From contig CAXTVT010000004.1 in NCBI GenBank assembly GCA_964247745.1, positions 1 through 64,000 on the forward strand: DNA of 64,000 bases, in the 5' to 3' direction. The position numbers and the translations under genes were made by a program. The notes under the pieces were generated by a model. It was not told the origin of the DNA, made no database searches, and saw nothing but the letters and a program-made list of their open reading frames with translations. This stretch comes from RH-AL1 sp964247745 (lineage in GTDB: Bacteria > Pseudomonadota > Alphaproteobacteria > Rhizobiales > Beijerinckiaceae). Numbering within the stretch: the first letter of the stretch is position 1; each line of letters opens with the position of its first letter. Below are positions 7,956 through 17,211 of this stretch, piece after piece.

Positions 7956-8666
7956 ATGTCCGATCATATCGTCAGCGCCTACGACAAGGAGCTCGGCCTG
8001 CTCGGCCGCAAGATCGCCGAGATGGGCGGCATCGCCGAGAAGATGCTGTCGGACGCGATGGACTCGCTCGCCGACCTCGACGCCGACCTCGCGCGGGCGA
8101 CGGTGGCGGTCGACCCGCGCCTCGACCTGCTGCAGCGCGAGATCGAGGAGCACGCGATCCTCACCATCGCGCGGCGCCAGCCGATGGCGGTCGACCTGCG
8201 CGAGATCGTCGCCGCGATCCGCATCTCCGCCGATCTCGAGCGGGTCGGCGACCTCGCGAAGAACATCGCCAAGCGCGCCGTCGTGGTCACCACGGAGGCG
8301 CGACTGCCGCGCGCGATCATCGGGCTGAAGTCGATGCACGAGGCAGCGGCGCTGTCGCTCAAGGACGTGCTCGACGCCTACGCCCACCGCGACGTCGAGC
8401 GCGCGCGCGACGTGTGGCTGCGCGACGCCAACCTCGACGCGCTCGAGGACAGCGTGTTCCGCGATCTGCTCACCTTCATGATGGAGGATCCGCGCAACAT
8501 CTCGTTCTGCACGCACCTGCTGTTCTGCTCGAAGAACATCGAGCGCATCGGCGACCATTCGACCAACATCGCCGAGACGATCGTCTATCTCGTCACCGGC
8601 GAGGCGCTGCCCGTCGACCGGCCCAAGGGCCGCATGGCGTCGTCGTTGCCGCAGTCCGCCGCGTGA
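7956..8666 (+). CDS. phoU: phosphate signalling complex protein PhoU
   Basis: A 236-residue helical protein made of two PhoU repeats (three-helix bundles, about residues 15-105 and 120-210) with the conserved metal-binding acidic clusters (RISADLERVGDLAKNIAKR and KNIERIGDHSTNIAE). It links PstB activity to the PhoR kinase and keeps the Pho response off when phosphate is plentiful. It is 32 bases after pstB, and its stop codon overlaps the GTG start of phoB. No phoR is present in the operon. Confidence 0.95.
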   Translation: MSDHIVSAYDKELGLLGRKIAEMGGIAEKMLSDAMDSLADLDADLARATVAVDPRLDLLQREIEEHAILTIARRQPMAVDLREIVAAIRISADLERVGDLAKNIAKRAVVVTTEARLPRAIIGLKSMHEAAALSLKDVLDAYAHRDVERARDVWLRDANLDALEDSVFRDLLTFMMEDPRNISFCTHLLFCSKNIERIGDHSTNIAETIVYLVTGEALPVDRPKGRMASSLPQSAA

Positions 8667-9421
8667 GCGTGTCGGACGTGGTCGACTCCGGCGACAAGAC
8701 GGCACGGGCGGCGACCACCGCCAGCGCCACGCCGCGCATCCTCGTCGTCGAGGACGAGGAGACGCTGAGCGTCCTGCTCACCTACAATCTCGAGGCGGAG
8801 GGCTTCGTGGTCGAGTGCTGCGAGCGCGGCGACGAGGCCGACATCCGCCTGCAGGAGAACCCGCCCGACCTCGTCATCCTCGACTGGATGCTGCCGGGCG
8901 TATCCGGCCTCGAGATCTGCCGCCGCATGCGCGCGCGACAGGCGACGCGCTCGCTGCCGGTCATCATGCTCACCGCCCGCGGCGAGGAGGCCGAACGCGT
9001 GCGCGGCCTCTCGACCGGCGCCGACGACTACATCGTGAAGCCGTTCTCCGTGCCCGAGCTGATCGCCCGCGTGCGCGCCCTGCTGCGCCGCGCCAGCCCC
9101 GACCGCGTCGCCTCGCGGCTCTCGGCCGGGAACCTCGAGCTCGACCGGCAGAACTGGCGCGTGCACCGCGCCGGCCGCACCATCCATCTCGGGCCGACCG
9201 AGTTCCGCCTGCTCGAGTACCTGATGGCCAAGCCCGGCCGGGTGTTCTCGCGCGCGCAGCTGCTCGACAGCGTGTGGGGCCTCACCGTCGAGATCGACGA
9301 GCGCACCGTCGACGTCCATGTCGGCCGCCTGCGCAAGGCGCTGAGCCAGGAGGGCGAGGCCGACCCCATCCGCACCGTGCGCGGCGCCGGCTACGCCTTC
9401 GACGAGACCTTCGGGCTGTAG
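8663..9421 (+). CDS. phoB: phosphate regulon response regulator PhoB
   Basis: An OmpR/PhoB-class response regulator of about 252 residues. The receiver domain begins at RILVVEDEE (acidic pocket), with the phospho-acceptor Asp in VILDWMLPG near residue 74, Thr in MLTARG and Lys in YIVKPFS. The C-terminal winged helix contains LGPTEFRLLEYLM and DERTVDVHVGRLRKAL. GTG 8663 overlaps the phoU stop (GTGA); a GTG two codons later is equally possible. About 20 residues precede the receiver domain, more than in E. coli PhoB. It is expected to bind the Pho box at 3939. Its last 31 bases overlap the convergent MarR-GNAT gene. Confidence 0.93.
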   Translation: MSVSDVVDSGDKTARAATTASATPRILVVEDEETLSVLLTYNLEAEGFVVECCERGDEADIRLQENPPDLVILDWMLPGVSGLEICRRMRARQATRSLPVIMLTARGEEAERVRGLSTGADDYIVKPFSVPELIARVRALLRRASPDRVASRLSAGNLELDRQNWRVHRAGRTIHLGPTEFRLLEYLMAKPGRVFSRAQLLDSVWGLTVEIDERTVDVHVGRLRKALSQEGEADPIRTVRGAGYAFDETFGL

Positions 9422-10893
9422 GCTGCGGGCTGCCGTGGCGCTCGCAGGTCGAGGCGCCAGTACAGGACGTCGGGGAACGGGTTACGCCAGTAGGGCGGCG
9501 TCTCCTCGAATCCGAAGCGACGGTAGAGGCCGATCGCGCCGGTGAGCGACATCAGCGTATCCAGCACCATGGTGCGATAGCCGGCCGCCTTGGCCGCGTC
9601 GATCGCGGCTTCCAGCAGGTGCCGTCCCAATCCCGTTCCGCGTGCGTCCTCGCGCACGAAAAGCCGCTTCAGCTCGCAGAGCTCGTCTCCTTCGAAAGGG
9701 CGCAGGCCGACGCAGCCGACCGCCTCGCCCTTCGCATCGAACGCGAGCAGCAGGGCGCCGGACGGCGAGGCGTAGGCGCCGGGGAGCGCGGCGATCTCGG
9801 CCTCGAAGCCTTGCAGGGCGAGGTCGACGTCGAGGCTCGCCGCATAGTCGCGGAACAGCGTCGCGACCGCGGCCATGTCCGCCGGACCGCGCGCGATACG
9901 CACCGTTCCCTTCTCGCCGGCAACCGGGTAGCGCATCGCCACCGTCGCCCGCGTGTACTTGCCGCCGCGCACGGCGAGCAGGGCGGAATCGTGGACGAAG
10001 CCGACCTTCTCGTAGAGCCGGATCGCCGCGGCGCATTTGGGATGCGTCAGCAGGTACAGCTCCTCGACGCCGATGGCTTCGGCGCGCGCGACGAGGGCGC
10101 GCAGCAGCGCCTCGCCGGCGCCGCGACCCTGCGCCCGGGGCGCGACGCCCATCTTGGTCAGCTCGTAGACGCCGTCCGCGACCTTCATCAGCGCCCCGGC
10201 GCCGACGATCCCGAGGTCCGGCGCCTCGACGAACAGGACGACGCCGCCGGGCTCGACGATGACGCCGCGCGGATCCGACAGGATGCGGCGATCCTCGTCC
10301 TCCAGCCGGAACATCGCCTCGATCCATTCGGCGTTGATCGCGTAGAAGGCGGGGGCGAGCGCGTCGGTGAAGTCGCGGATCGCGAGCGGCGGCGCCGACC
10401 CGGCCAGTCGCGCGGCGGCATCCGCGATGCGCGCCGCGAGCGGGCGCCGTTCCAGCCGCTCCTCGAGCCCGGCGATCTGTTCGAGGAAGGGGCCCGACAA
10501 GCCATCGCAGAGCGCGTCGGCCGCCGAGCGGACCTGCGGCCACAGGCCGATCCTGATGCGCTCCACCAGAGCGCGACCGGCGGCCGTCAGCACCAGGCAT
10601 TTCTGCCGCCCGTCCGAGGCCGGCCGCGAGGATTCGATCAGGCCGAGCTCGGCCAGGAAGCCGGAGATGCGGGTCACCGCCGGCTGGCTGATGCCGAGCG
10701 CCTCCACCGCGTCCGATATCGTGAGCATGCCATGGCGATCGAGCGCGGCGAGAAGCGGGATGTGCGACGGCTGCACCGGAAGATCGAGATCCTCCAGCAC
10801 GAGTGTGGCGTCGGCCTGCATCCGGTCGGCCAGGCGCTTGATCCGGCTGCCGAGGAAGAGACTGCCCGACGCTGCGAGGACATCATCGACCAT
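9391..10893 (-). CDS. MarR-type regulator fused to two GNAT acetyltransferase domains
   Basis: A 500-residue three-domain protein. Residues 1-150 form a MarR winged helix (SHIPLLAALDRHGMLTISDA, then EALGISQPAVTRI). Residues about 170-330 form a GNAT domain with the acetyl-CoA loop VAPRAQGRGAGEALL and the C-terminal YEKVGF. Residues about 345-480 form a second GNAT domain (VREDARGTGLGRHLL, YRRFGF). MarR-GNAT fusions are known; the second acetyltransferase makes this one larger. ATG 10893 follows a GGAGG site, and the promoter upstream carries a palindromic operator over its -10 box, so self-regulation is likely. Acetylation substrate unknown. Confidence 0.85.
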   Translation of the reverse strand: MVDDVLAASGSLFLGSRIKRLADRMQADATLVLEDLDLPVQPSHIPLLAALDRHGMLTISDAVEALGISQPAVTRISGFLAELGLIESSRPASDGRQKCLVLTAAGRALVERIRIGLWPQVRSAADALCDGLSGPFLEQIAGLEERLERRPLAARIADAAARLAGSAPPLAIRDFTDALAPAFYAINAEWIEAMFRLEDEDRRILSDPRGVIVEPGGVVLFVEAPDLGIVGAGALMKVADGVYELTKMGVAPRAQGRGAGEALLRALVARAEAIGVEELYLLTHPKCAAAIRLYEKVGFVHDSALLAVRGGKYTRATVAMRYPVAGEKGTVRIARGPADMAAVATLFRDYAASLDVDLALQGFEAEIAALPGAYASPSGALLLAFDAKGEAVGCVGLRPFEGDELCELKRLFVREDARGTGLGRHLLEAAIDAAKAAGYRTMVLDTLMSLTGAIGLYRRFGFEETPPYWRNPFPDVLYWRLDLRAPRQPAAYSPKVSSKA

Positions 10894-10910
10894 CGCCGAC
10901 CTCCAACTTG

Positions 10911-10947
10911 ATAACGCGTTATGTATTGACGTGAAGAGCGAGGTCAA
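10911..10947 (-). promoter_or_regulatory. promoter with palindromic operator of the MarR-GNAT-GNAT gene
   Basis: On the minus strand TTGACC (10942-10947) and CATAAC (10918-10923) are spaced by 18 bases, a plausible sigma-70 promoter. The perfect 12-bp palindrome ATAACGCGTTAT (10911-10922) overlaps the -10 box and lies 17 bases before the start codon. MarR dimers bind such palindromes, so the most direct reading is autorepression. Confidence 0.65.
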
Positions 10948-10982
10948 GGGTTTGCCGAGCGGTTGCCGGAAAGATCCGGGGC

Positions 10983-11756
10983 TCAGCCTTCGTAGCGGTT
11001 GCTCAGCCGGCCGATGCCCTCGATCTCGACGGACACCTCGTTGACCGGGCCCTTCATGCTGCCGACGCCGACGGAGGTGCCGCAGGAAACGACGTCGCCC
11101 GGCAGCAGCGGCATGTCGCGCGACAGGCGGGCGACGAGCTCGGCGGCGGGGAACACCATATCGGCGATCGGGTAGCTCTGGCGTTCGACGCCGTCGAGAA
11201 GCGTGCGCACCACCAGCGTCGCCGGATCGAGCCCGGAGGCGATGGCCGGTCCGAACGGGCCGAAGCCCGCGTAGCCCTTGGCCCGAGTCCATTGCGCGAA
11301 GCTCGGATCGCGGTTCAGCACGTCGGCCGCCGTCACGTCGTTGACGCAGGTGAAGCCGAAGATCGCGGCTTCGGCCTCCGCGTCGGTGGCGTCGTGGACC
11401 GGCCGACCGATGACGATGCCCATCTCGCCCTCGTAGACCACCTTGCCGGCGAAGCTCGCGGGTCGGCGGATGGTGGCGCCGGGGTCCGAGAACGAGGCCG
11501 GGTTCTTCAGGAAATACAGCGGCTCGGGCGGCACCGGCTGCTTCAGCTTGGCGGCGAGCGCGTGGAAGTTGTTCCACAGCGCGACCATCTTGCTGGGCTG
11601 GCAGGGCCGCCGCAGAACCACCTCGGCGAGGTCGAGCGTGGCGCCGGTGGGTCGGGGATCGGCGAAGAGCGAGCCGTCGTGGACGGCGATCGCGGTGCCC
11701 TCCAGGGTCCCGAAGCCGGGGCGGCCGGCGTGATCGTAGCGGATCCAGAGTGTCAT
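10983..11756 (-). CDS. fumarylacetoacetate hydrolase family protein
   Basis: A 257-residue FAH-family enzyme. The acidic metal ligands are in VVYEGEMGIVIGR and FGFTCVNDVTAADV, and the C-terminal part has PGDVVSCGTSVGVGSM. Members hydrolyse or isomerise 2-keto acids in aromatic catabolism (HpcE-like) or act as acylpyruvases or oxaloacetate decarboxylases. The substrate cannot be chosen from sequence. The start is ATG 11756 (MTLWIRYD); the longer frame adds unrelated residues. It is transcribed toward the MarR-GNAT gene, and an aldo-keto reductase lies directly upstream in the same direction, 43 bases away. Confidence 0.85.
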   Translation of the reverse strand: MTLWIRYDHAGRPGFGTLEGTAIAVHDGSLFADPRPTGATLDLAEVVLRRPCQPSKMVALWNNFHALAAKLKQPVPPEPLYFLKNPASFSDPGATIRRPASFAGKVVYEGEMGIVIGRPVHDATDAEAEAAIFGFTCVNDVTAADVLNRDPSFAQWTRAKGYAGFGPFGPAIASGLDPATLVVRTLLDGVERQSYPIADMVFPAAELVARLSRDMPLLPGDVVSCGTSVGVGSMKGPVNEVSVEIEGIGRLSNRYEG

Positions 11757-11799
11757 GGCGCTCTGGAAGCACCGCCGCGGGCCAAGCGCAAGCCGCCCG

Positions 11800-12669
11800 T
11801 CAGTGCGTCGCCGCACCGCCGATCGTGTCGAGCTTGGCGAGCACGTCGGCGGACAGCACGATCTCCGCCGCCGCCAGGTTCTCGCGCAGGTGCTCCACCG
11901 AGGAGGTGCCGGGGATCAGCAGGATGTTGGGCGCGCGATGCAGCAGCCAGGCCAGCGCCACCTGCAACGGCGTCGCGCCGGCTTCCGCCGCCACCTCCGA
12001 GAGGGTCGAGGATTGCAGCGGCGTGAAGCCGCCGAGCGGGAAGAACGGCACGTAGGCGATGCCCGCTCCGACAAGGTCGTCGATCAGCGCGTCGTCCCCG
12101 CGGTTGGCGAGGTTGTAGAGGTTCTGCACGCAGACGACCTCCGCGATGGTCCGCGCCTCGGCGACCTGCGCGGCATCGGCGTTGCTGACGCCGAGGTGAC
12201 GGATCAGGCCGCGCCGCTGCAACTCGGCCAGCGCCGTGAACGGCGCCTCGAGAGAGCCCACCGCCGGCCCGTGGTTCTCTCCCATCAGCCGCAGGTTGAC
12301 GACGTCGAGCGCGTCGAGGCCGAGGTTGCGCAGATTGTCGTGGACCGCGCTTTCGAGCTGCGCCGGCGCCATCGCCGGGTTCCACGAGGCATCTGCGCCG
12401 CGCACCGCCCCGACCTTGGTGACGATCACGAGATCGTCGGGGTAGGGGTGCAGCGCCTCGCGGATCAGCTCGTTGGTGACGTGCGGGCCGTAGAAGTCGC
12501 TGGTGTCGATGTGATCGATCCCGCTCTCGCTCGCCGCGCGCAGCACGGCCAGCGCCGCGCCGCGATCGCGCGGCGGCCCGAACACGCCCTTGCCGGCCAA
12601 TTGCATCGCGCCGTAGCCCATGCGGCGTACCGCACGGTCGCCGAGCTGGAAGGTGACGGGATCGGTCAT
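11800..12669 (-). CDS. pdxI: PdxI-like aldo/keto reductase (pyridoxal reductase family)
   Basis: A 289-residue TIM-barrel oxidoreductase very similar along its length to E. coli PdxI (YdbC), which reduces pyridoxal to pyridoxine with NADPH. Shared stretches include MGYGAMQLAGKGVFGPPRDR, HIDTSDFYGPHVTN (catalytic Asp and Tyr), VTKVG (Lys) and YVPFFPLGGFTPLQSSTL. At the position of the usual catalytic His the sequence reads VVNLRLM, as I recall it does in PdxI. The name rests on remembered similarity; the physiological substrate could differ. A possible two-gene unit with the FAH-family gene downstream. Confidence 0.8.
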   Translation of the reverse strand: MTDPVTFQLGDRAVRRMGYGAMQLAGKGVFGPPRDRGAALAVLRAASESGIDHIDTSDFYGPHVTNELIREALHPYPDDLVIVTKVGAVRGADASWNPAMAPAQLESAVHDNLRNLGLDALDVVNLRLMGENHGPAVGSLEAPFTALAELQRRGLIRHLGVSNADAAQVAEARTIAEVVCVQNLYNLANRGDDALIDDLVGAGIAYVPFFPLGGFTPLQSSTLSEVAAEAGATPLQVALAWLLHRAPNILLIPGTSSVEHLRENLAAAEIVLSADVLAKLDTIGGAATH

Positions 12670-12879
12670 GACGTGCTCCTCGTTCGAGAACGAGCCTATA
12701 GCCCAGGAGCCGGCCCTCGGTCATCCGCTCGGCTCCTTCGACGAGCGCCTCCAAACCGATCGACGACGCTCCGCGCCGTCCAGCACGGATGACGATGGGC
12801 GCTCGATTGGGCGGACCGCCGATCCGTTAACGTCTTCACTTTATCGAGGATTGAAACACGTCGTCCTGCGGAGTTGTAA

Positions 12880-15123
12880 GTGACGAATTTCGTTCTGCCG
12901 CAAGCACACGCGAACACTTACGTTCGACGCCATCTCGATTCAGCCCGCCTCCTCTGCGTGCTCTTCTTCTTCTCCGGCTTTCCGGCGCTAGTCTATCAGC
13001 TCACGTGGCAGCGCGCCCTGTTCCGCATCTTCGGCGTCAACTCGGAATCCGTGACCATCGTCGTCACCGCCTTCATGCTGGGCCTCGGCTGCGGCAGCGT
13101 CGCCGGCGGCTGGGTTTCGCGCCGCAGCGCCACGCCCGTGCTGCTCTTGCTCGCCGCGATCGAAGCCGCGACGGGCGTCTTCGGCGTGGTCTCGCTGAGG
13201 ATCTTCGATGCCGTCGGTCTGCTCACCGCCGGAGCGCCCCTCCCCGCCATCGCGGCGATCAACCTCCTGCTCGTCGCGGTCCCGACGCTCCTCATGGGCG
13301 CAACCTTGCCGCTGCTCGTCGCGCATCTCGTCCGCGTGTCCGGCAAGGTCGGCGAATCCGTCGGGCAACTCTACTACGCCAACACGCTGGGTGCGGCCTG
13401 CGCGTGCCTGGTCTCGGCGCTGTTGCTGTTTCCCTTCCTCGGCATGCAGGGCGCCATCCTCACCGCCGCCGCGATGAACGGGTTGGTGGCGCTCGGCGCC
13501 TTGCTCGCGCATGTCCGTGGCGGGGCTGCCGCTCCGGTCGTGCCCGAGGCGTCCGCCACGGCGAAGTCCCCCGTGCGGATGGCCTTTCCCGTCGTCATGA
13601 TCCTGGCCGCCGTCGGCGGATACATCTCACTTTCGTTCGAGGTGTTCTTCTTCCGGGTGATGTCCTTCGCGACGGGATCGAGCGCCACCGCCTTCGCCGT
13701 GACCCTCGGGATCTTCCTCGCCGGGCTTGCCACGGGAGCGCGCTCCGTCACCGTCGACAGCGCGCAGAAGGGCTTGCGGCGCTTCGTATCGGGGCTGTTC
13801 ATCGCGAGCGCGGCCGCCGCCGTCCTGCTTCCGGCGATGGGCCTGCAAGCCTTGCACGCCGGCGTGCTGGGCGTGGCGCTGCTCGTCGTCTACGCCGTAG
13901 CGCGCGCCTGGGGCGGTCTGTTGCCTTTGCTGTCCGAGATCGCCGTGGCTGCGGATGATCGCGCGGGGATGCGCGCGTCCCTGATCTATCTCGCCAACAT
14001 CATCGGTGCGGCATCCGGAGCCATCCTGACCGGCTTCGTCCTGGTGGATCGGCTCGGCCTGGTCGCGATCGCCGTTTTTCTCACCTGCGCCAGTCTCGCC
14101 GCGATCGCGGCCCTTTCGGTCGCCTTACCCTTGGGGCGGCGCGACAAGGCGACCTGCGGCGGCCTTGCCTTCGCCGGTGGCCTCGCGGCCGTTCTGCTGG
14201 TGCCGATCGCGTCCGCCCACACGATCGAGACCTTGCAGCAATTCCTCGCTCCCCATTTCAAGGCCTTGGCGGAGACGGTCGAAACCCGCGCCGGCCTCAT
14301 CACCGTCGACGACAGCGGCAGCGTCTACGGGAACGGCCTCTACGACGGCCGCTTCAACACCGACATCCTGCACGACAGCAACGCCGTCGTGCGACCCTAT
14401 GCGCTGAACCTCATCCACCCGGCGCCGCGCGACGTCCTCATGATCGGGCTGTCCTCGGGCTCCTGGGCGCAGGTGCTGGCGAACAATCCCGACGTGGCGT
14501 CGCTGACGATCGTCGAGATCAATCCGGGCTACGTGCAGCTGATCGCCCGTCATGCGGAAACCGCGTCGATCCTGCACAACCCGAAGGTCACGATCGTCGC
14601 CGACGACGGACGCCGCTGGCTGCGGCTTCATCCCGATCGCCTTTTCGACGCGATCGTGTCGAACACGACGTGGCATTTCAGGGCCAACGTGACCAACCTG
14701 CTGTCGACCGAGTTCCTCGAACTCGCCAAGGCTCGTCTCGCGCCCGGCGGCGTGATGTTCTACAACACGACGGGGTCCGAGAGGGTGCAGCGCACCGCCT
14801 GCGTGGCCTTCCCGTACGGCGCCCGCTTCTCGAACCACATGGTCGTGTCGTCGTCGCCGATCGCCTGGGACTTCCCGCGTTGGAAACGGAGCCTGGCGTC
14901 CTACACGATCGACGGCAAGCCGGTGCTCGACCTGTCCCGCGCGCCGGACAAAGCCAAGCTCGACTCGCTCATGGCGTTCGAGACCGGTCTCCACGCGAAT
15001 GCATACACCGAGCACGCGATGATCGAGCCCTGCTCGTCCATTCTTGCTCGGACGGCCGATCGCGAGATGGTGACCGACGACAACATGGGCGACGAGTGGC
15101 GCGTGATCCTCGGCCTGGACTGA
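12880..15123 (+). CDS. polytopic membrane protein with spermidine-synthase-like domain
   Basis: A 747-residue fusion. The N-terminal 440 residues are mostly hydrophobic, with about a dozen membrane helices beginning with FFFSGFPALVYQLTWQRALF, a hallmark of membrane-bound spermidine-synthase-like proteins. The C-terminal part (about 460-747) has a methyltransferase fold with MIGLSSGSWAQVL, VEINPGY and ADDGRRWLRL, the Asp position used in aminopropyltransferases. GTG 12880 is the only start giving the full conserved N-terminus. The family is widespread but uncharacterised; true spermidine synthesis should not be assumed, because the usual GGGDG loop reads GLSSGSW. Confidence 0.8.
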   Translation: MTNFVLPQAHANTYVRRHLDSARLLCVLFFFSGFPALVYQLTWQRALFRIFGVNSESVTIVVTAFMLGLGCGSVAGGWVSRRSATPVLLLLAAIEAATGVFGVVSLRIFDAVGLLTAGAPLPAIAAINLLLVAVPTLLMGATLPLLVAHLVRVSGKVGESVGQLYYANTLGAACACLVSALLLFPFLGMQGAILTAAAMNGLVALGALLAHVRGGAAAPVVPEASATAKSPVRMAFPVVMILAAVGGYISLSFEVFFFRVMSFATGSSATAFAVTLGIFLAGLATGARSVTVDSAQKGLRRFVSGLFIASAAAAVLLPAMGLQALHAGVLGVALLVVYAVARAWGGLLPLLSEIAVAADDRAGMRASLIYLANIIGAASGAILTGFVLVDRLGLVAIAVFLTCASLAAIAALSVALPLGRRDKATCGGLAFAGGLAAVLLVPIASAHTIETLQQFLAPHFKALAETVETRAGLITVDDSGSVYGNGLYDGRFNTDILHDSNAVVRPYALNLIHPAPRDVLMIGLSSGSWAQVLANNPDVASLTIVEINPGYVQLIARHAETASILHNPKVTIVADDGRRWLRLHPDRLFDAIVSNTTWHFRANVTNLLSTEFLELAKARLAPGGVMFYNTTGSERVQRTACVAFPYGARFSNHMVVSSSPIAWDFPRWKRSLASYTIDGKPVLDLSRAPDKAKLDSLMAFETGLHANAYTEHAMIEPCSSILARTADREMVTDDNMGDEWRVILGLD

Positions 15124-15224
15124 AGCCGAAGCGGCAGGGGGCACGATGACGGGACGATCCCGCCCGTGCCGGGAGGCGCGGCACGGGGTCGTGTGATAGA
15201 CCCCGGCGCCATGAGACCGCCCGC

Positions 15225-17111
15225 GTGACCGCCTCGCCGCTCGATCCCGTCCCGCCCGACGCGCTCGACACGCTGCATCGCGTCTTCGGCTTCACGGCGC
15301 TGCGGCCGGGGCAGGACGAGGTGGTGGCGGCGGTGCTCGGCGGGGAGGACGTGCTCGCCGTCATGCCGACCGGCGCCGGCAAGTCGCTGTGCTACCAGTT
15401 GCCGGCGCTTTGCTCGGGCCGGCTCACGGTCGTCGTCTCGCCGCTGATCGCGCTGATGCGCGACCAGGTGAACCGCCTCGTCTCGCACGGCGTGGCGGCC
15501 GGCGGCCTGCACTCCGGCAACAGCGGCGCCGAGGCGCACGACATCGAGACCGCGCTGCGCGCGCGCCGGCTCAAGCTGCTCTACGTTTCGCCCGAGCGGC
15601 TGCTGCGGCCGGGCACGCTCGACGCGCTGCGCGCCGCCGGCTGCGACCGGCTCGCCATCGACGAGGCGCATTGCGTCTCGCAATGGGGCCACGACTTCCG
15701 CCCGGAATACATGGAGCTGCGCGCCGCCGCCGACGCGCTCGGCGACCCGCAGGTGATCGCCGTGACGGCTTCGGCCGATCCGGCGACGCGAGAGGAGATC
15801 GTCGGGAAACTCTTCCGAAGAGCGCCGCGGCGCTTCGTGCGCTCGTTCGACCGGCCCAACCTGCATCTCGCGGTGGCGAAGAAGGCCGACGTCACCAAGC
15901 AGATCAAGGCCGTGGTGCGGGCGCGCCGGGGTCAGGCCGGCATCGTCTACGCCGCCTCGCGCAAGGGCGTGGAGAAGCTCGCCGACATCCTCTCCGCCGA
16001 CGGCACCCACGCGCTGCCCTACCATGCCGGGATGGACGGCCACCTGCGCCACGCCAACCAGGATGCCTTCCTCAAGCAGCCCGGCGTGGTGGTGGTGGCG
16101 ACCATCGCGTTCGGCATGGGCATCGACAAGCCCGACGTGCGCTTCGTCTGCCACGCCGACCTGCCGGGCTCGGTCGAGGGCTATTACCAGGAGATCGGCC
16201 GCGCCGGCCGCGACGGCGCGCGGGCCGACGCGCTGATGCTGTGGGGCGAGGGCGACATCCGGCTGCGCGAGCGACAGATCATGCTGTCGGATTCCTCGCC
16301 CGCCCGCAAGGCGATGGAGCGCCGCCGCCTCTCGGCGCTGCTGGCGCTCTGCGAGAGCCCGCGCTGCCGCCGCCAGACGCTGCTCGCCGCCTTCGGCGAG
16401 GACGGACCGGCCTGCGGGTTCTGCGACATCTGCGAGGGCACCCACCAATTGATCGACGGCGTCGTGCAGGCGCAGAAGGCGATGTCGGCGATGCTGCGCA
16501 CGTCGGGCCGCTTCTTTCCCGGCCACCTCGCCAACCTGCTCGTCGGCAAGGTCACCGAGGCGATCTCCCGCCACAACCACGACGACCTGCCGACCTTCGG
16601 GATCGGCACCGAGCACGATGCCGCCGGCTGGCGCTCGGTGTTCCGGCAGATCCAGGCCGCCGGGCTCATCGCGCAGGACGTCGAGGACGGCGAGCGCTGG
16701 CTGGTGACGGACAAGGGCCGCACCGTGCTCAAGGGCGAGGCGCCGCTCGAGTTGCTGGCGAGCGAGGACGCGCCGCGGCGCGACCGCAAGGCGCGGCGCA
16801 TGCTCGGCGGGTTTGCCGCCGACGGCGAGCCGCATCCGCGCTCGGCGGACGCCGCTTCGGGCGCCGACGGCGAAGCGCTCAGCGTCGCCGACGAACGGCT
16901 GTTCGTGGCGCTCAAGGCGCACCGGCTCGAGGTGGCGCGGGCGAAGAAGTTGCCGCCCTACGTGATCTTCCACGACAAGACGCTGCGCGACATCGCCCGG
17001 GGACGTCCACGCGACCGCATCGACCTCGGCCGCCTGCCGGGCATCGGGCCGGCCAAGGTCGGCCAGTACGGCGACGACGTCCTGGCGGTGGTCGCGCGGT
17101 TCGAAGGGTAA
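15225..17111 (+). CDS. recQ: ATP-dependent DNA helicase RecQ
   Basis: A 628-residue superfamily 2 helicase. The N-terminal RecQ motif 0 (FGFTALRPGQDEVV) is followed by Walker A MPTGAGKS (about residue 46-53), DEAH box with IDEAHCVSQWGHDFRPEY, motif V VATIAFGMGIDKPDVR and motif VI YYQEIGRAGRDG. The zinc-binding region (CESPRCRRQ, CGFCDIC), RQC winged helix and C-terminal HRDC domain (ADERLFVALKAHRLEVAR) are all present, so the protein is complete. It unwinds DNA in RecF-pathway recombination and fork repair. The GTG start at 15225 fits the conserved N-terminus. Confidence 0.95.
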   Translation: MTASPLDPVPPDALDTLHRVFGFTALRPGQDEVVAAVLGGEDVLAVMPTGAGKSLCYQLPALCSGRLTVVVSPLIALMRDQVNRLVSHGVAAGGLHSGNSGAEAHDIETALRARRLKLLYVSPERLLRPGTLDALRAAGCDRLAIDEAHCVSQWGHDFRPEYMELRAAADALGDPQVIAVTASADPATREEIVGKLFRRAPRRFVRSFDRPNLHLAVAKKADVTKQIKAVVRARRGQAGIVYAASRKGVEKLADILSADGTHALPYHAGMDGHLRHANQDAFLKQPGVVVVATIAFGMGIDKPDVRFVCHADLPGSVEGYYQEIGRAGRDGARADALMLWGEGDIRLRERQIMLSDSSPARKAMERRRLSALLALCESPRCRRQTLLAAFGEDGPACGFCDICEGTHQLIDGVVQAQKAMSAMLRTSGRFFPGHLANLLVGKVTEAISRHNHDDLPTFGIGTEHDAAGWRSVFRQIQAAGLIAQDVEDGERWLVTDKGRTVLKGEAPLELLASEDAPRRDRKARRMLGGFAADGEPHPRSADAASGADGEALSVADERLFVALKAHRLEVARAKKLPPYVIFHDKTLRDIARGRPRDRIDLGRLPGIGPAKVGQYGDDVLAVVARFEG

Positions 17112-17211
17112 CATGTCGTCAACCTTCACCCGGATGTAATCCGCCTGTCATCTCGTGGCCCTACGTGACGCTGGCACCGCTCGGGGCGGCGCTCTCGTGT
17201 GGAGTAGCGTG

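Noticed and set aside
17120..17175. Possible second Pho box before the Hint-domain gene
   Set aside because: One CTGTCAT half-site is perfect but the second half-site four bases on is poor, so a PhoB site is not supported.
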